From: Streptomyces wuyuanensis
Lineage (GTDB): Bacteria; Actinomycetota; Actinomycetes; Streptomycetales; Streptomycetaceae
Reading direction: 5' to 3'
NCBI RefSeq assembly: GCF_900103455.1
Contig: NZ_FNHI01000025.1
Location: 86,200 to 150,199 of the forward strand
DNA length: 64,000 bases
A model generated the notes under the pieces. It had not been told where the DNA came from, made no database searches, and saw nothing but the letters and a program-made list of their open reading frames with translations. This document shows, piece by piece, positions 8,671-16,886 of this stretch (position 1 is the first letter of the stretch; each line of letters begins with the position of its first letter). The position numbers were made by a program, and so were the translations under genes.

Positions 8671-9357
8671 TCACGCGAGCCGGACGTTCTTGCCCCCGGC
8701 GTGGAGCGTCACCCCCGCATCACCGACCGACACCCGGGTCGGCGCGAGACCGCCCGGCAGATCCGGGACGACGACCTCCGCGGCGGTGAAGGCCGCCGAG
8801 ATGCGAGGTCCGGACGGATCGACCGGCCGGCCCGCGAACGACGCCGCGACCGGCACGACGGTGATCGTGCGCCCGGTCAGCCGCGGTTCGGCCACGACGG
8901 TCAGGGGCAGGCCCAGGACCTCACGGTCGATCCGAAGCCGGCCGTCCCCGTCCGCCGAGAGTATGGCGCCCTCCCCGAGACCCGCGCCCAGGGAGTCGAA
9001 CGGCGCCGTGAACCGGGCGTCCGCGGACGCGGCCGTGTAACCGCCGCCGCCCTCGGCGACGTCGCGCAGCTCGACCGACGCCCGCACCGGCCGGCCTTCC
9101 CCGGTCACGGCGTCCGCCCGTACGTCCACGCTCGGAAAGGCCCCCCGCGCCGCGCTCAGCAGGAACGGGAAGCCGTCGATGCTCACGCGCGGAGTGCCGA
9201 CCAGCGCCTTCTGCCGCGCGGCGATCCGCTCCGCGAGCCGGTTCTCGGCGACGCTCGCGGAGACGCGGTCGACCGCCGGCAACGCCACGAGCGGCACGGC
9301 CGCCACGAGGGACGTCCACAGCAGCCGCCGGCGGCAGTCCGCCCGGCGCCGCGTCAC
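8671..9357 (-). CDS. DUF2993 (LmeA-like) membrane-anchored protein
   Basis: The GTG at 9357 overlaps the stop codon of the MMPL gene (GTGA), so the two are translationally coupled; longer in-frame starts run into that gene. The 228-aa product has a basic N-terminus (VTRRRADCRRR) and one hydrophobic segment (LLWTSLVAAVPLVALPAV), then an extracytoplasmic beta-rich domain with VSIDGFPFLLSAARGAFPSVDVRADAV. This arrangement matches DUF2993/LmeA-type lipid-binding proteins of actinobacteria. Coupling to an MMPL exporter suggests a periplasmic lipid-handling partner, which is inference from context. Confidence 0.82.
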   Translation of the reverse strand: MTRRRADCRRRLLWTSLVAAVPLVALPAVDRVSASVAENRLAERIAARQKALVGTPRVSIDGFPFLLSAARGAFPSVDVRADAVTGEGRPVRASVELRDVAEGGGGYTAASADARFTAPFDSLGAGLGEGAILSADGDGRLRIDREVLGLPLTVVAEPRLTGRTITVVPVAASFAGRPVDPSGPRISAAFTAAEVVVPDLPGGLAPTRVSVGDAGVTLHAGGKNVRLA

Positions 9358-11837
9358 GACGCGCTCCGGGTGCCGGCCAGGGGCGCGCCGCCGGTCGCGG
9401 GGGAGGGCGGCTCCGCGTCGTCGTGGCCGTCGTCCTCGATCGCCAGCCGCGGAAGCAGCCGGTCCAGCGCGTCGGGCAGCCACCAGTTCGCCCGGCCGAG
9501 CAGGACCATCGTGGCCGGCACGAGGACGCCGCGGACGACGGTGGCGTCCAGCGCGACCGCCGTGGCCAGGCCGATGCCGAACATCTTCACCACGGGGTCG
9601 TCGGACAGCAGGTAGCCGAGGAAGACGCTGACCATGATCAGTGCCGCCGAGGTGATGATCCGGCCCGTTGCGGCCAGGCCGGTGATGACCGCGCCCCGGT
9701 TGTCACCGTCGCGCAGATACGCCGCACGCACGGCACTGAGCAGGAAGACCTCGTAGTCCATCGCGAGACCGAACAGCACGGCGAACATCAGCAGTGGGAC
9801 GTAACCCGGGATCGGCACCGGCCCTTCGAGCCCGATCAGCGTCGCGCCCCACCCCCACTGGAAGACCGCGGTGAGCACCCCGTAGGAGGCGGCGACCGAG
9901 ACCAGGTTCATCAGCGCCGCCTTCACCGCGACGACCGGCGAGCGGAAGGCGACGAGCAGAAGCAGTGCGGCGACGGCGAGCACGAAGCCGACGACCAGGG
10001 GCATCCGCTCGGTGAGCCGTTCGTTCAGATCGGCCTGGGCGGCCGTCGCCCCGCCCACATGGGTCACCAGGCCGGCGTCCGCGCCGGCCCGGGGCAGGGT
10101 CTCGTCCCGCAGCCGGTGCACCAGCTCGACCGTGTCCGGGTCGGACGGCGCGGTGGTGGGCGTGACCTGCCAGCGCACACGAGTGCCGCTCGCGTCCAGC
10201 TGCGCGGGCCCGACGGACGCGACGCCGCCGGTCGTTCGCAGAGCGGCGGAGACGGCCGTGATCCGGGCGTCGTCCGGGCCGGAGGCGGGGTCGGGCAGCG
10301 TGGACACGACCTGGAGCGGACCGTTGGCGCCGGGACCGAAGGCGTCGGCCAGCCGGTCGTACGAGGTGCGGCTCGCCGTACCGGCGGCCTTGTCGCCCGC
10401 GTCCAGCTGACCGTACGTCAACTGAGTTGCCGGGACGGCGAGTACACCGGTCAGAGCGAGCGCGGCCAGGAGGCAGCGCCACGGCCGGGAGGCGACGAAC
10501 GCGGCGATCCGGCCCCAGCCGGCCGGAGCGGGCCCGGCGCCGGGGTGCGCGTCCACCGGCCGCGAGCGGGCCGCGAGGGTTTCGGGCCGTTCCGCTCCGG
10601 TCCGGGCCGCGGGCTCTTCGCGACGGTCCGTGCCGCTACCGGCGCCGGGGACTCGGAGACGCACCGGGCCGGGTACGCCAGTGGCGGCTTCCGCGCGACC
10701 GGCCCCGGAGGCCGCCGTGCCCGCCCCCTCCGGCTCGCCCCGGTCGTCCGGCTCCTGGCGTCCGCCCGGCTCCTGCCGTACGACCCGCTCCCGCGCCTTG
10801 CGCTCGTTCCGCGCCTTCCGGTCGCCCCGCGCCGTGGGCGCGAGTCGCGGCCCGAGCAGTGAGAGCACGGCGGGCAGCAGGGTGAGCGTCGCCGCCATGG
10901 CGACCAGCACGGCGATGCCCGGCGCGAGTGCCAGCGCGTGCAGCAGCGGGAGGCCGCCGAACGCGAGCCCGGCGAGGGCGGCGACGACCGCGCTGCCCGC
11001 GAACACGACCGCCTTGCCGGACCCGGCCGTGGTGCGTGCGGCCGCTTCCTCGACGTCCACCCCGGCCGTCAGCAGCTCACGGAACCGGGTCAGACAGAAG
11101 AGCGTGTAGTCGATGCCGACGCCGAGGCCGATCATCGCCGCGATGGTCGCACCGGAGGAGGGCATGTCCATCAGATGGCCCGCCAGGCCGATCAGGCACA
11201 GGGACACGCCCAGCCCGACCGCTCCCGTGAGCAGCGGCACCCCGGCCGCGACCAGACTCCCGAACCCGAGGGCGAGGACGACGAACGCGGCCGCGAGGCC
11301 GATGACCTCGCTGTGCCCGGTGGAACCCTTGTCCTCCGCGGCGGCGAGGTCCCCGCCGGCCGTCACCTCGATCCCCGCACGGGCGGCCGGGGCGGCCGCG
11401 TCCGTGATGGCGCGGGTGGTCTCCGGGGTGATGTCCCGTCCGCCGACGTCGAGTTCGACCGTCAGCCGGCCCGTGCGGCCGTCCGCGCCGAGGCCGCCGC
11501 CGGCGGGTTCGTACGGGGTGGTGACGGCCACGACGTGGTCGACGCCCTCGATGGCCCGCGCCGCCTCCTCGACGGCCCTGCGCTGCCCGGAAGAGGTGAG
11601 CGGTGCGGCGTCGGCCGGTGCGTACAGGACGACGGGCTGCCGGCCCGAGGCCGCGTCGGCGAAGGCCCCTGCCGTGTCGCGCGCCGCCTGGCTGTCGCTG
11701 CCCGGGATGGTCACGGCCTCGCTGGTGACCCTGCCGAAGGCCCCGACCGCCGCGGCCAGGGAGATGAGCAGCAGCAGCCAGGCGGCCACGGTCCGTTTCG
11801 GTCTGCGGGCGCACCAGCGCCCTGCGGCCAGGAGCAT
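9354..11837 (-). CDS. MMPL-family (RND superfamily) exporter
   Basis: A membrane transporter of the MmpL/RND type, usually exporting lipids or hydrophobic drugs. The 827-residue sequence has the expected two halves: a first membrane segment (TVAAWLLLLISLAAAVGAFG), a large extracytoplasmic loop, then a block of membrane segments containing IGLGVGIDYTLFCLTRFRE, repeated in the second half as LFGLAMDYEVFLLSAVRA. These GxxxDY motifs carry the proton-relay residues. Between the halves (about residues 335-445) is a low-complexity Arg/Glu/Pro-rich insert. The promoter region is shared with the divergent TetR gene and contains two 17-bp palindromes, so repression by TetR is likely. The DUF2993 gene follows with overlap. 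Confidence 0.93.
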   Translation of the reverse strand: MLLAAGRWCARRPKRTVAAWLLLLISLAAAVGAFGRVTSEAVTIPGSDSQAARDTAGAFADAASGRQPVVLYAPADAAPLTSSGQRRAVEEAARAIEGVDHVVAVTTPYEPAGGGLGADGRTGRLTVELDVGGRDITPETTRAITDAAAPAARAGIEVTAGGDLAAAEDKGSTGHSEVIGLAAAFVVLALGFGSLVAAGVPLLTGAVGLGVSLCLIGLAGHLMDMPSSGATIAAMIGLGVGIDYTLFCLTRFRELLTAGVDVEEAAARTTAGSGKAVVFAGSAVVAALAGLAFGGLPLLHALALAPGIAVLVAMAATLTLLPAVLSLLGPRLAPTARGDRKARNERKARERVVRQEPGGRQEPDDRGEPEGAGTAASGAGRAEAATGVPGPVRLRVPGAGSGTDRREEPAARTGAERPETLAARSRPVDAHPGAGPAPAGWGRIAAFVASRPWRCLLAALALTGVLAVPATQLTYGQLDAGDKAAGTASRTSYDRLADAFGPGANGPLQVVSTLPDPASGPDDARITAVSAALRTTGGVASVGPAQLDASGTRVRWQVTPTTAPSDPDTVELVHRLRDETLPRAGADAGLVTHVGGATAAQADLNERLTERMPLVVGFVLAVAALLLLVAFRSPVVAVKAALMNLVSVAASYGVLTAVFQWGWGATLIGLEGPVPIPGYVPLLMFAVLFGLAMDYEVFLLSAVRAAYLRDGDNRGAVITGLAATGRIITSAALIMVSVFLGYLLSDDPVVKMFGIGLATAVALDATVVRGVLVPATMVLLGRANWWLPDALDRLLPRLAIEDDGHDDAEPPSPATGGAPLAGTRSAS

Positions 11838-11912
11838 GAGGAACCCGTCCCTCTCGTGCGGCGGGCCGGGGTGGGCCCTCTCGTGCGGCGGCCCGGAACG
11901 GGCTCGAAGTTA

Positions 11913-11929
11913 TTGCACTCCGTGTGCAA
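11913..11929. promoter_or_regulatory. Palindromic operator 1 (probable TetR site)
   Basis: TTGCAC-TCCGT-GTGCAA is a perfect 6+5+6 inverted repeat in the gap between the divergent mmpL and tetR genes. It shares sequence and arm spacing with a second site 26 bp away (centre to centre). Confidence 0.82.
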
Positions 11930-11938
11930 GCGGCACGG

Positions 11939-11955
11939 TTGCATCACGAGTGCAA
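11939..11955. promoter_or_regulatory. Palindromic operator 2 (probable TetR site)
   Basis: TTGCAT-CACGA-GTGCAA is a near-perfect copy of operator 1 (one arm mismatch). It lies 32 nt before the chosen tetR start, so binding here should autoregulate tetR while the pair would also block mmpL. Confidence 0.78.
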
Positions 11956-11986
11956 CAATGTCAACGCAGGGATGGGAGGAACCGAC

Positions 11987-12736
11987 GTGAACCAGTCGGA
12001 CCGGCGGGCGCCGGATCGCGCCCCGGAGACCGCGGACGCACAACCCGGCACCGGCGGCGGACCGCCGCGGGACGGCCGCACCGAGCGCGGACGCCGGACC
12101 CGGGAGAAGATCGCCGACGCGATGCTCTCGCTGCTCGACGACGGGGAGACGCAGTTCCCCGCGGACCGGGTGGCCGAGCGGGCCGGGGTGTCGCGCCGCC
12201 TGGTGTTCCACCACTTCGCCGACATGGGGCAGCTCCAGGACACCGCCATCGCCCGGCGGCTCGACCAGCTGGCCGCGCGCATCGGGCCCCTGCCCGCCGA
12301 GGGGTCGAGGGAGACGAGGGTGGCCGCGCTCGTCGAGCAGCGGGCGCGGATCCTGGAATGGATCACCCCCGCGCGACTGACGATGATGCGGCTGGAGAAC
12401 CCGACCGAGAGGGTCGAGTTCGCCACCCGTCAGGTGCTCGACTTCGCCCGCCGACGGCTCGCCGAGGTCTTCGCCGAGGAGCTGGACCGGCTGCCCGGGG
12501 AACGCCGTGCGGACCTGCTCAACGGCCTGGACGCGGTGACCACATGGGGTGCCTGGTACCACTGGCGCAGCAGCGGCCTCGACCAGGACGCCGCCCGCCG
12601 CACGATGGAGGCCACGGTGCACGCGCTGCTCGCCGTGACCGACCGGGCGCCCGCGCCGGACCCGGCCGGCCGGGCGGCGGGCGACGGCCCGTCATCGCCG
12701 CCGGCCGGCGCCCCCGCACCGCCTCCGGCCCGCTGA
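11987..12736 (+). CDS. TetR-family transcriptional regulator
   Basis: GTG 11987 follows GGGAGGA with 6-nt spacing; an in-frame ATG upstream at 11924 would place coding sequence across the operators. After a disordered N-terminal tail of about 35 residues comes the HTH: RGRRTREKIADAMLSLLDDG, then ADRVAERAGVSRRLVFHHFADMGQL, typical of TetR proteins with the HHF in place of the common YYHF. The remaining helical part (to about residue 220) would form the ligand pocket, and the C-terminus is a Pro/Ala-rich tail. Divergent placement and the two palindromes make it the likely repressor of the MMPL-DUF2993 pair. Confidence 0.92.
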   Translation: MNQSDRRAPDRAPETADAQPGTGGGPPRDGRTERGRRTREKIADAMLSLLDDGETQFPADRVAERAGVSRRLVFHHFADMGQLQDTAIARRLDQLAARIGPLPAEGSRETRVAALVEQRARILEWITPARLTMMRLENPTERVEFATRQVLDFARRRLAEVFAEELDRLPGERRADLLNGLDAVTTWGAWYHWRSSGLDQDAARRTMEATVHALLAVTDRAPAPDPAGRAAGDGPSSPPAGAPAPPPAR

Positions 12737-12781
12737 TCTCACGCAATGGTCCCCGGATCTCAGATCCGGGGAACGTCCGCC

Positions 12782-12787
12782 TATTCT
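12782..12787 (+). promoter_or_regulatory. -10 box of a probable leaderless transcript for the JAMM gene
   Basis: TATTCT ends 7 nt before the ATG at 12795, where the transcript would start, and no ribosome binding site is visible. This would give the peptidase gene its own promoter, upstream of the leader-peptide unit. Confidence 0.5.
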
Positions 12788-12794
12788 CGTCCTC

Positions 12795-13217
12795 ATGCTG
12801 ACCATCACCCAGGCCCTGTACGAGCAGATCGTCGCCCACGCCCGCGAGGACCACCCCGACGAGGCGTGCGGCGTGGTCGCGGGGCCCGCCGGCGAGGGGC
12901 GTCCCGAGCGCTTCATCCCCATGCTCAACGCCGCCCGCTCGCCCACGTTCTACGAGTTCGACTCGTCGGACCTGCTCAAGCTCTACCGGGAGATGGACGA
13001 CCGGGACGAGGAGCCGGTGGTCATCTACCACTCCCACACGGCGACCGAGGCGTACCCGTCCCGCACCGACATCTCGTACGCCAACGAGCCCGGCGCCCAC
13101 TACGTGCTCGTTTCCACCGCGGACACCGACGACGCAGGGCCGTTCCAGTTCCGCTCCTTCCGGATCGTCGACGGCGAGGTCACCGAGGAGGACGTCGAGG
13201 TCGTCGAGGCGTACTGA
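12795..13217 (+). CDS. mec: JAMM/Mov34 (MPN) metallopeptidase, Mec-like
   Basis: Zinc isopeptidase-type enzyme expected to release cysteine from the CysO carrier and/or trim the CysO tail. The JAMM site is intact: Glu in DEACGVVAG, and YHSHTATEAYPSRTD giving HxHx7SxxD. The product is 140 aa, the usual size for bacterial stand-alone JAMM proteins. In Mycobacterium tuberculosis the same order mec-cysO-cysM encodes cysteine synthesis from O-phosphoserine. Here a Cys-containing leader peptide is placed between mec and cysO, so mec appears to be outside the leader-controlled unit. No SD is visible; the gene is probably leaderless. Confidence 0.92.
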   Translation: MLTITQALYEQIVAHAREDHPDEACGVVAGPAGEGRPERFIPMLNAARSPTFYEFDSSDLLKLYREMDDRDEEPVVIYHSHTATEAYPSRTDISYANEPGAHYVLVSTADTDDAGPFQFRSFRIVDGEVTEEDVEVVEAY

Positions 13218-13292
13218 GGCATTTCGTCCACCAGGCGAACGGATCAGGTCCACGATGCGAGATCACATACCTGGGGCCGGATCGGGAATCGT

Positions 13293-13298
13293 TACGAT
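13293..13298 (+). promoter_or_regulatory. -10 box of the cysteine leader-peptide transcript
   Basis: TACGAT ends 6 nt before the ATG at 13305, so the leader-peptide mRNA probably begins at or next to its start codon. No SD precedes that ATG. Confidence 0.55.
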
Positions 13299-13304
13299 GA
13301 CCGC

Positions 13305-13430
13305 ATGGTTCCCCACGACGTGAGCGAGAAGACGCCGGGCACGCCGCTGCTCGTGGCGCGGCTGCACGTCGACCTGTGCCGCCTGGCCAGCGCCATCTGT
13401 ACGCGCTGCGCGGCCGGCCGCACGGCCTGA
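13305..13430 (+). CDS. Cysteine-rich leader peptide, 41 aa, upstream of cysO-cysM
   Basis: A short open frame that reads MVPHDVSEKTPGTP and then LLVARLHVDLCRLASAICTR, ending CAAGRTA. The LVARxHVDLCRxAS core is the signature of the putative leader peptides that precede sulfur and cysteine genes in actinobacteria. It has Cys at positions 25, 32 and 35. ATG 13305 lies 6 nt after a TACGAT -10 box, so it is probably translated from a leaderless mRNA. The stop is 105 nt before cysO. In related mycobacterial cases such peptides act by ribosome-mediated attenuation that senses Cys-tRNA; the same role here is inference. Downstream, CTCC and GGAG of the cysO ribosome binding site could pair (about 13517-13529). 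Confidence 0.83.
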   Translation: MVPHDVSEKTPGTPLLVARLHVDLCRLASAICTRCAAGRTA

Positions 13431-13535
13431 GCCCACGGCCGACGAACACGGCAGCCTGCACAAGCCCCTGCGCGGGGGCCGAGCCGCGCGCCCGTACGCA
13501 ACGCACTTACGTCCCTCCCGACAGGAGCCCACGCC

Positions 13536-13823
13536 ATGGCCATCGAGGTCCGCATCCCGACCATCCTCCGCACCTACACCGACGGCGCCAAGGCCGTCGA
13601 GGGCAGCGGGGACACGCTCGCCGAGCTGTTCACCGACCTCGAGACCCGGCACCCCGGAATCCTGGCCCGGATCGTGGACGAGGCGAACGGCGAGCAGCTG
13701 CGCCGCTTCGTGAACGTCTACCTGAACGACGAGGACGTCCGCTTCCTCGACGGCATCTCCACCAAGCTGTCCGACGGTGACAGCGTGACGATCCTGCCGG
13801 CCGTGGCCGGCGGTATGGCCTGA
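13536..13823 (+). CDS. cysO: CysO-type ubiquitin-like sulfur carrier protein
   Basis: A 95-aa beta-grasp protein of the MoaD/ThiS fold that carries sulfur as a C-terminal thiocarboxylate for cysteine synthesis. It matches mycobacterial CysO closely in layout: VRIPTILRTYTDG at the start, LRRFVNVYLNDEDVRFLDG in the middle and DGDSVTILPAVAGG at the end. The C-terminus is GGMA rather than a free GG, so two residues must be removed before activation; the nearby JAMM peptidase is the obvious candidate. SD is CAGGAG before ATG 13536. cysM follows after 15 nt, so the pair is co-transcribed behind the Cys leader peptide. Confidence 0.93.
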   Translation: MAIEVRIPTILRTYTDGAKAVEGSGDTLAELFTDLETRHPGILARIVDEANGEQLRRFVNVYLNDEDVRFLDGISTKLSDGDSVTILPAVAGGMA

Positions 13824-13838
13824 TCGGCCGGACAACCC

Positions 13839-14789
13839 ATGCGCTACGACTCCCCGCTCGCCGCGGTCGGCAATACCCCGCTCGTCCGGCTGCCCCGGCT
13901 GTCCCCCTCCGAGGACGTCCGCATCTGGGCCAAGCTGGAGGACCGCAACCCGACCGGCTCGATCAAGGACCGCCCCGCGCTCTTCATGATCGAGCAGGCG
14001 GAGAAGGACGGGCGCCTCACGCCCGGCTGCACGATCCTCGAGCCGACCAGCGGCAACACCGGCATCTCGCTGGCCATGGCGGCCAGGCTCAAGGGCTACC
14101 GGATCGTCTGCGTGATGCCGGAGAACACAAGCCACGAGCGGCGGCAGCTCCTGGCCATGTGGGGCGCCGAGATCATCTCGTCGCCCGCGGCGGGCGGCTC
14201 CAACACGGCCGTGCGGGTGGCGAAGGAACTCGCCGCGCAGAATCCGTCGTGGGTGATGCTCTACCAGTACGGCAACCCGGACAACGCGGGCGCCCACTAC
14301 GCCACCACCGGCCCGGAGGTCCTTGCCGACCTGCCCTCGATCACCCACTTCGTGGCGGGCCTCGGCACGACCGGCACCCTCATGGGCGTCGGACGCTTCC
14401 TGCGCGAGCACAAGCCCGACGTGAAGATCGTCGCCGCGGAGCCCCGGTACGACGACCTCGTCTACGGACTGCGCAACCTCGACGAGGGCTTCGTCCCCGA
14501 GCTGTACGACGCGTCCGTCCTCACCACCCGCTTCTCGGTCGGCTCGGCCGACGCCGTCACCCGCACCCGGGAGCTCCTCCAGCAGGAGGGCATCTTCGCG
14601 GGCGTCTCCACCGGCGCGTCCCTGCACGCGGCGATCGGCGTGGGCAAGAAGGCGCTGAAGGCCGGGGAATCGGCGGACATCGTCTTCATCGTGGCCGACG
14701 GCGGCTGGAAGTACCTGTCCACCGGCGTGTACACGGCTCCCACGACCGAGGCGGCGATCGAAACCCTCCAGGGCCAGCTCTGGGCCTGA
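13839..14789 (+). CDS. cysM: O-phosphoserine sulfhydrylase (CysO-dependent cysteine synthase)
   Basis: PLP enzyme that makes CysO-cysteine from O-phosphoserine and CysO thiocarboxylate. PLP-binding Lys is K43 in NPTGSIKDRPA, and the substrate loop is TSGNTG (about 70-75). The segment AEPRYDDLVYGLRNLDEGFVPELYD holds the Arg/Asp pattern that distinguishes M. tuberculosis-type CysM, which uses O-phosphoserine, from O-acetylserine enzymes. GIFAGVSTGA supplies the phosphate-binding Ser/Thr. Length 316 aa is normal. Co-transcribed with cysO and so likely controlled by the Cys leader peptide. Confidence 0.93.
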   Translation: MRYDSPLAAVGNTPLVRLPRLSPSEDVRIWAKLEDRNPTGSIKDRPALFMIEQAEKDGRLTPGCTILEPTSGNTGISLAMAARLKGYRIVCVMPENTSHERRQLLAMWGAEIISSPAAGGSNTAVRVAKELAAQNPSWVMLYQYGNPDNAGAHYATTGPEVLADLPSITHFVAGLGTTGTLMGVGRFLREHKPDVKIVAAEPRYDDLVYGLRNLDEGFVPELYDASVLTTRFSVGSADAVTRTRELLQQEGIFAGVSTGASLHAAIGVGKKALKAGESADIVFIVADGGWKYLSTGVYTAPTTEAAIETLQGQLWA

Positions 14790-15099
14790 CTCCCCGAGCG
14801 GCCGGCGCCGGCCACGGGCCGGAGAGGACGGCCGCCGCCGGCCGCCGGGACCGCGGCGCGCTTCGTGCGCGGGACGGGTCCGGAGCCCGATCCGGTCGGA
14901 CCGGGCCGGGCGGATCAACCCGGAGCAGGGTGCCGGAGCAGGGTGCGCCCGGATCCCGGGTGGCACCGCTCCGGACTCCGGGCGCCGAGGACGTACCGGC
15001 GCCGGGACGGGCGAGGAACCCTGGCGCGGGCGGCACCCGGGACGGTGAGGCGACCATTCGACTCGGGACACGACAGGGCGGAGCGGTCCCGAACACGCC
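14790..15099. other. Intergenic region between cysM and the PemK-like gene
   Basis: A convergent gap of about 310 nt with very high GC and several short self-complementary GGCC/CCGG runs near 14800-14860 that may act as terminators. I see no gene in it. Confidence 0.5.
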
Positions 15100-15606
15100 T
15101 CACAGATGACGCAACTGGTCCCACAGCAGCGGGTCCACCGCACCCACCCGCCGGCGGAAGTCCCGGACCCGGACATCGCGCAGTTCGTCCGTCTCCAGGA
15201 AGCTCGGGCGCCCGTGTGCGTCGCCGACGGTGCCCGGCGGAAGCGGGATCACGCCCGGACGCTCGTCGTGATAGCGGCTGGTGATCTTGGCGACGCGCGC
15301 AGCGCCGCCGTGCACGGCCAGGACCAGGCACGGACGGTCCTTCGAACCGGGCCCGTCCTCGAACGGAACGTCCGCCCACCAGATCTCGCCCGGCTGCGGC
15401 CTCCGCGCCGGCCCGGGACGCGCCGCGCCCTCCGCCGGCCCGCCGGGCCGGCCGCCCGGGGCACGGCCCCGCGGCCGCGTCGGCACCCTGCGCGGCGGTC
15501 TCCCGCCGGGCCTCCCGGTACGGGCACCCGGCCGCACCCGTGTCACGGCCGCCAGCAGCGCGACCGCCACCACTGCGCCGAGCGCGAGCCACCACGACGT
15601 GTCCAT
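15100..15606 (-). CDS. PemK/MazF-like protein with N-terminal membrane anchor
   Basis: The start MDTSWW at 15606 opens directly into one membrane segment (WWLALGAVVAVALLAAVT). An in-frame start 24 nt upstream only adds a few residues. A basic Arg/Pro/Gly-rich linker follows (about residues 25-70), then a PemK/MazF-type domain: PGEIWWADVPFEDGPGSKDRPCLVLAV, then KITSRYHDERPGVIPLP, and a C-terminal helical end. The domain is usually an mRNA interferase toxin, but here no antitoxin gene is adjacent and the membrane anchor is unlike classical MazF. It may be a domesticated membrane protein. 168 aa. The domain assignment is good; toxin activity is uncertain. Confidence 0.82.
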   Translation of the reverse strand: MDTSWWLALGAVVAVALLAAVTRVRPGARTGRPGGRPPRRVPTRPRGRAPGGRPGGPAEGAARPGPARRPQPGEIWWADVPFEDGPGSKDRPCLVLAVHGGAARVAKITSRYHDERPGVIPLPPGTVGDAHGRPSFLETDELRDVRVRDFRRRVGAVDPLLWDQLRHL

Positions 15607-15849
15607 ACCCCAGACGGTACCGGCGCGCATCCCGGGCCGCGCGCGCCGGGCCCTCGCCGGTCACGCGTCGTCCTATCCGGTGACAGGGCAGGTGAGTTCC
15701 CCCACAACGGGTACGTGCGAAGGAGCGCTCTACCCTTTCGCGCCTTACGCTCGACGCACCGCACGACCTCCCCTGCGCACGCCTCGGCACTCCTGCCACC
15801 CGCCCACGTTCCCGTCCACCGGACGACCGTCCACGGAGGTTCAAGCTCC

Positions 15850-16602
15850 ATGAAGCTCACCGTCGTCGGCTGCTCGGGGTCGTTCCCGTCCGCGGAATCG
15901 GCCTGCTCGAGCTATCTCGTAGAGGCCGACGGCTTCCGGCTGCTCCTCGACATGGGCAACGGCGCCCTCGGCGAGCTGCAGCGCCACATCGGTCTCTACG
16001 ACCTCGACGCCATCTTCCTCAGTCATCTGCATGCGGACCACTGCATCGACATGTGCGGATACTTCGTGGCCCGCTACTACCGCCACGACGGCGGTCGCTG
16101 CGACGCCATCCCGGTGTACGCGCCGGAAGGCGCGGAGCAGCGGCTCACCACCGCATACGCCGACACCCCGTCCGACAAGTCGATGAGCGAGGTCTTCGAC
16201 TTCCACACCCTCAAGCCGGGCGCCTTCGAGATCGGGCCGTTCTCCGTGCGCGCCGAGAAGGTCGCGCATCCCGTCGACACCTTCGGCATCCGGGTCGAGC
16301 ACGGCGGCCGCTCCCTGACCTACTCCGGGGACACCGGCGTCTGCGACCCCCTGGTCGACCTCGCCGACGGCACCGACCTCTTCCTCTGCGAGGCGGCCTT
16401 CACCCACGGCAAAGAGGACATCCCGGACCTCCACCTCAACGGCCGCGAGGCCGGCGCACACGCCGCCCGCGCACGGGTCGGCCGTCTGGTGCTGACCCAC
16501 ATCCCGCCGTGGACGGACGCCGAGCGCAATCTTGCGGACGCGCGGGAGGTCTTCGACGGGCCCGTCGAACTGGCGGCCCCGGGCGCGGTCTACGAGCTGT
16601 GA
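15850..16602 (+). CDS. MBL-fold metal-dependent hydrolase
   Basis: A 250-aa cytoplasmic hydrolase of the metallo-beta-lactamase fold. ATG 15850 has GGAGGT 9 nt upstream. The metal site HLHADHCIDM (HxHxDH) is near residues 58-63; further ligands are in KVAHPVDTFG and YSGDTGVCD, and LTHIPPW carries the last His. The layout resembles RNase Z and phosphodiesterase-like members (MKLTVVGCSGSFPSAESACSSYLVEAD). In actinobacteria this type of gene is often near rph and rdgB, as here. The substrate is not known. Confidence 0.88.
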   Translation: MKLTVVGCSGSFPSAESACSSYLVEADGFRLLLDMGNGALGELQRHIGLYDLDAIFLSHLHADHCIDMCGYFVARYYRHDGGRCDAIPVYAPEGAEQRLTTAYADTPSDKSMSEVFDFHTLKPGAFEIGPFSVRAEKVAHPVDTFGIRVEHGGRSLTYSGDTGVCDPLVDLADGTDLFLCEAAFTHGKEDIPDLHLNGREAGAHAARARVGRLVLTHIPPWTDAERNLADAREVFDGPVELAAPGAVYEL

Positions 16603-16886
16603 GGCGCTTCGGGCCGTAGCCCCGGACCCGTTTCACGGCCGTGCGGTACCGGCCCGGCACGGGGCGGCGGTCGCGGCACCCGCGCGCACAGCCCCCTTCG
16701 CCCCGGCCGGCACCGACCCGGCCTTTCCCGCCGCGGTTGGCCCGGTCGGCGGGGACCCGGCCGGGGCCGGCTCGGCCCCGTACCGCGATCTCGCCGCGAC
16801 GCGGGAGATCCACTCCGCAGGCCGGGAACGGCGCACACCGCTAAACTCGCCTAAAAGCGACACATCGTCCTGATCTGCGAGGAAAC

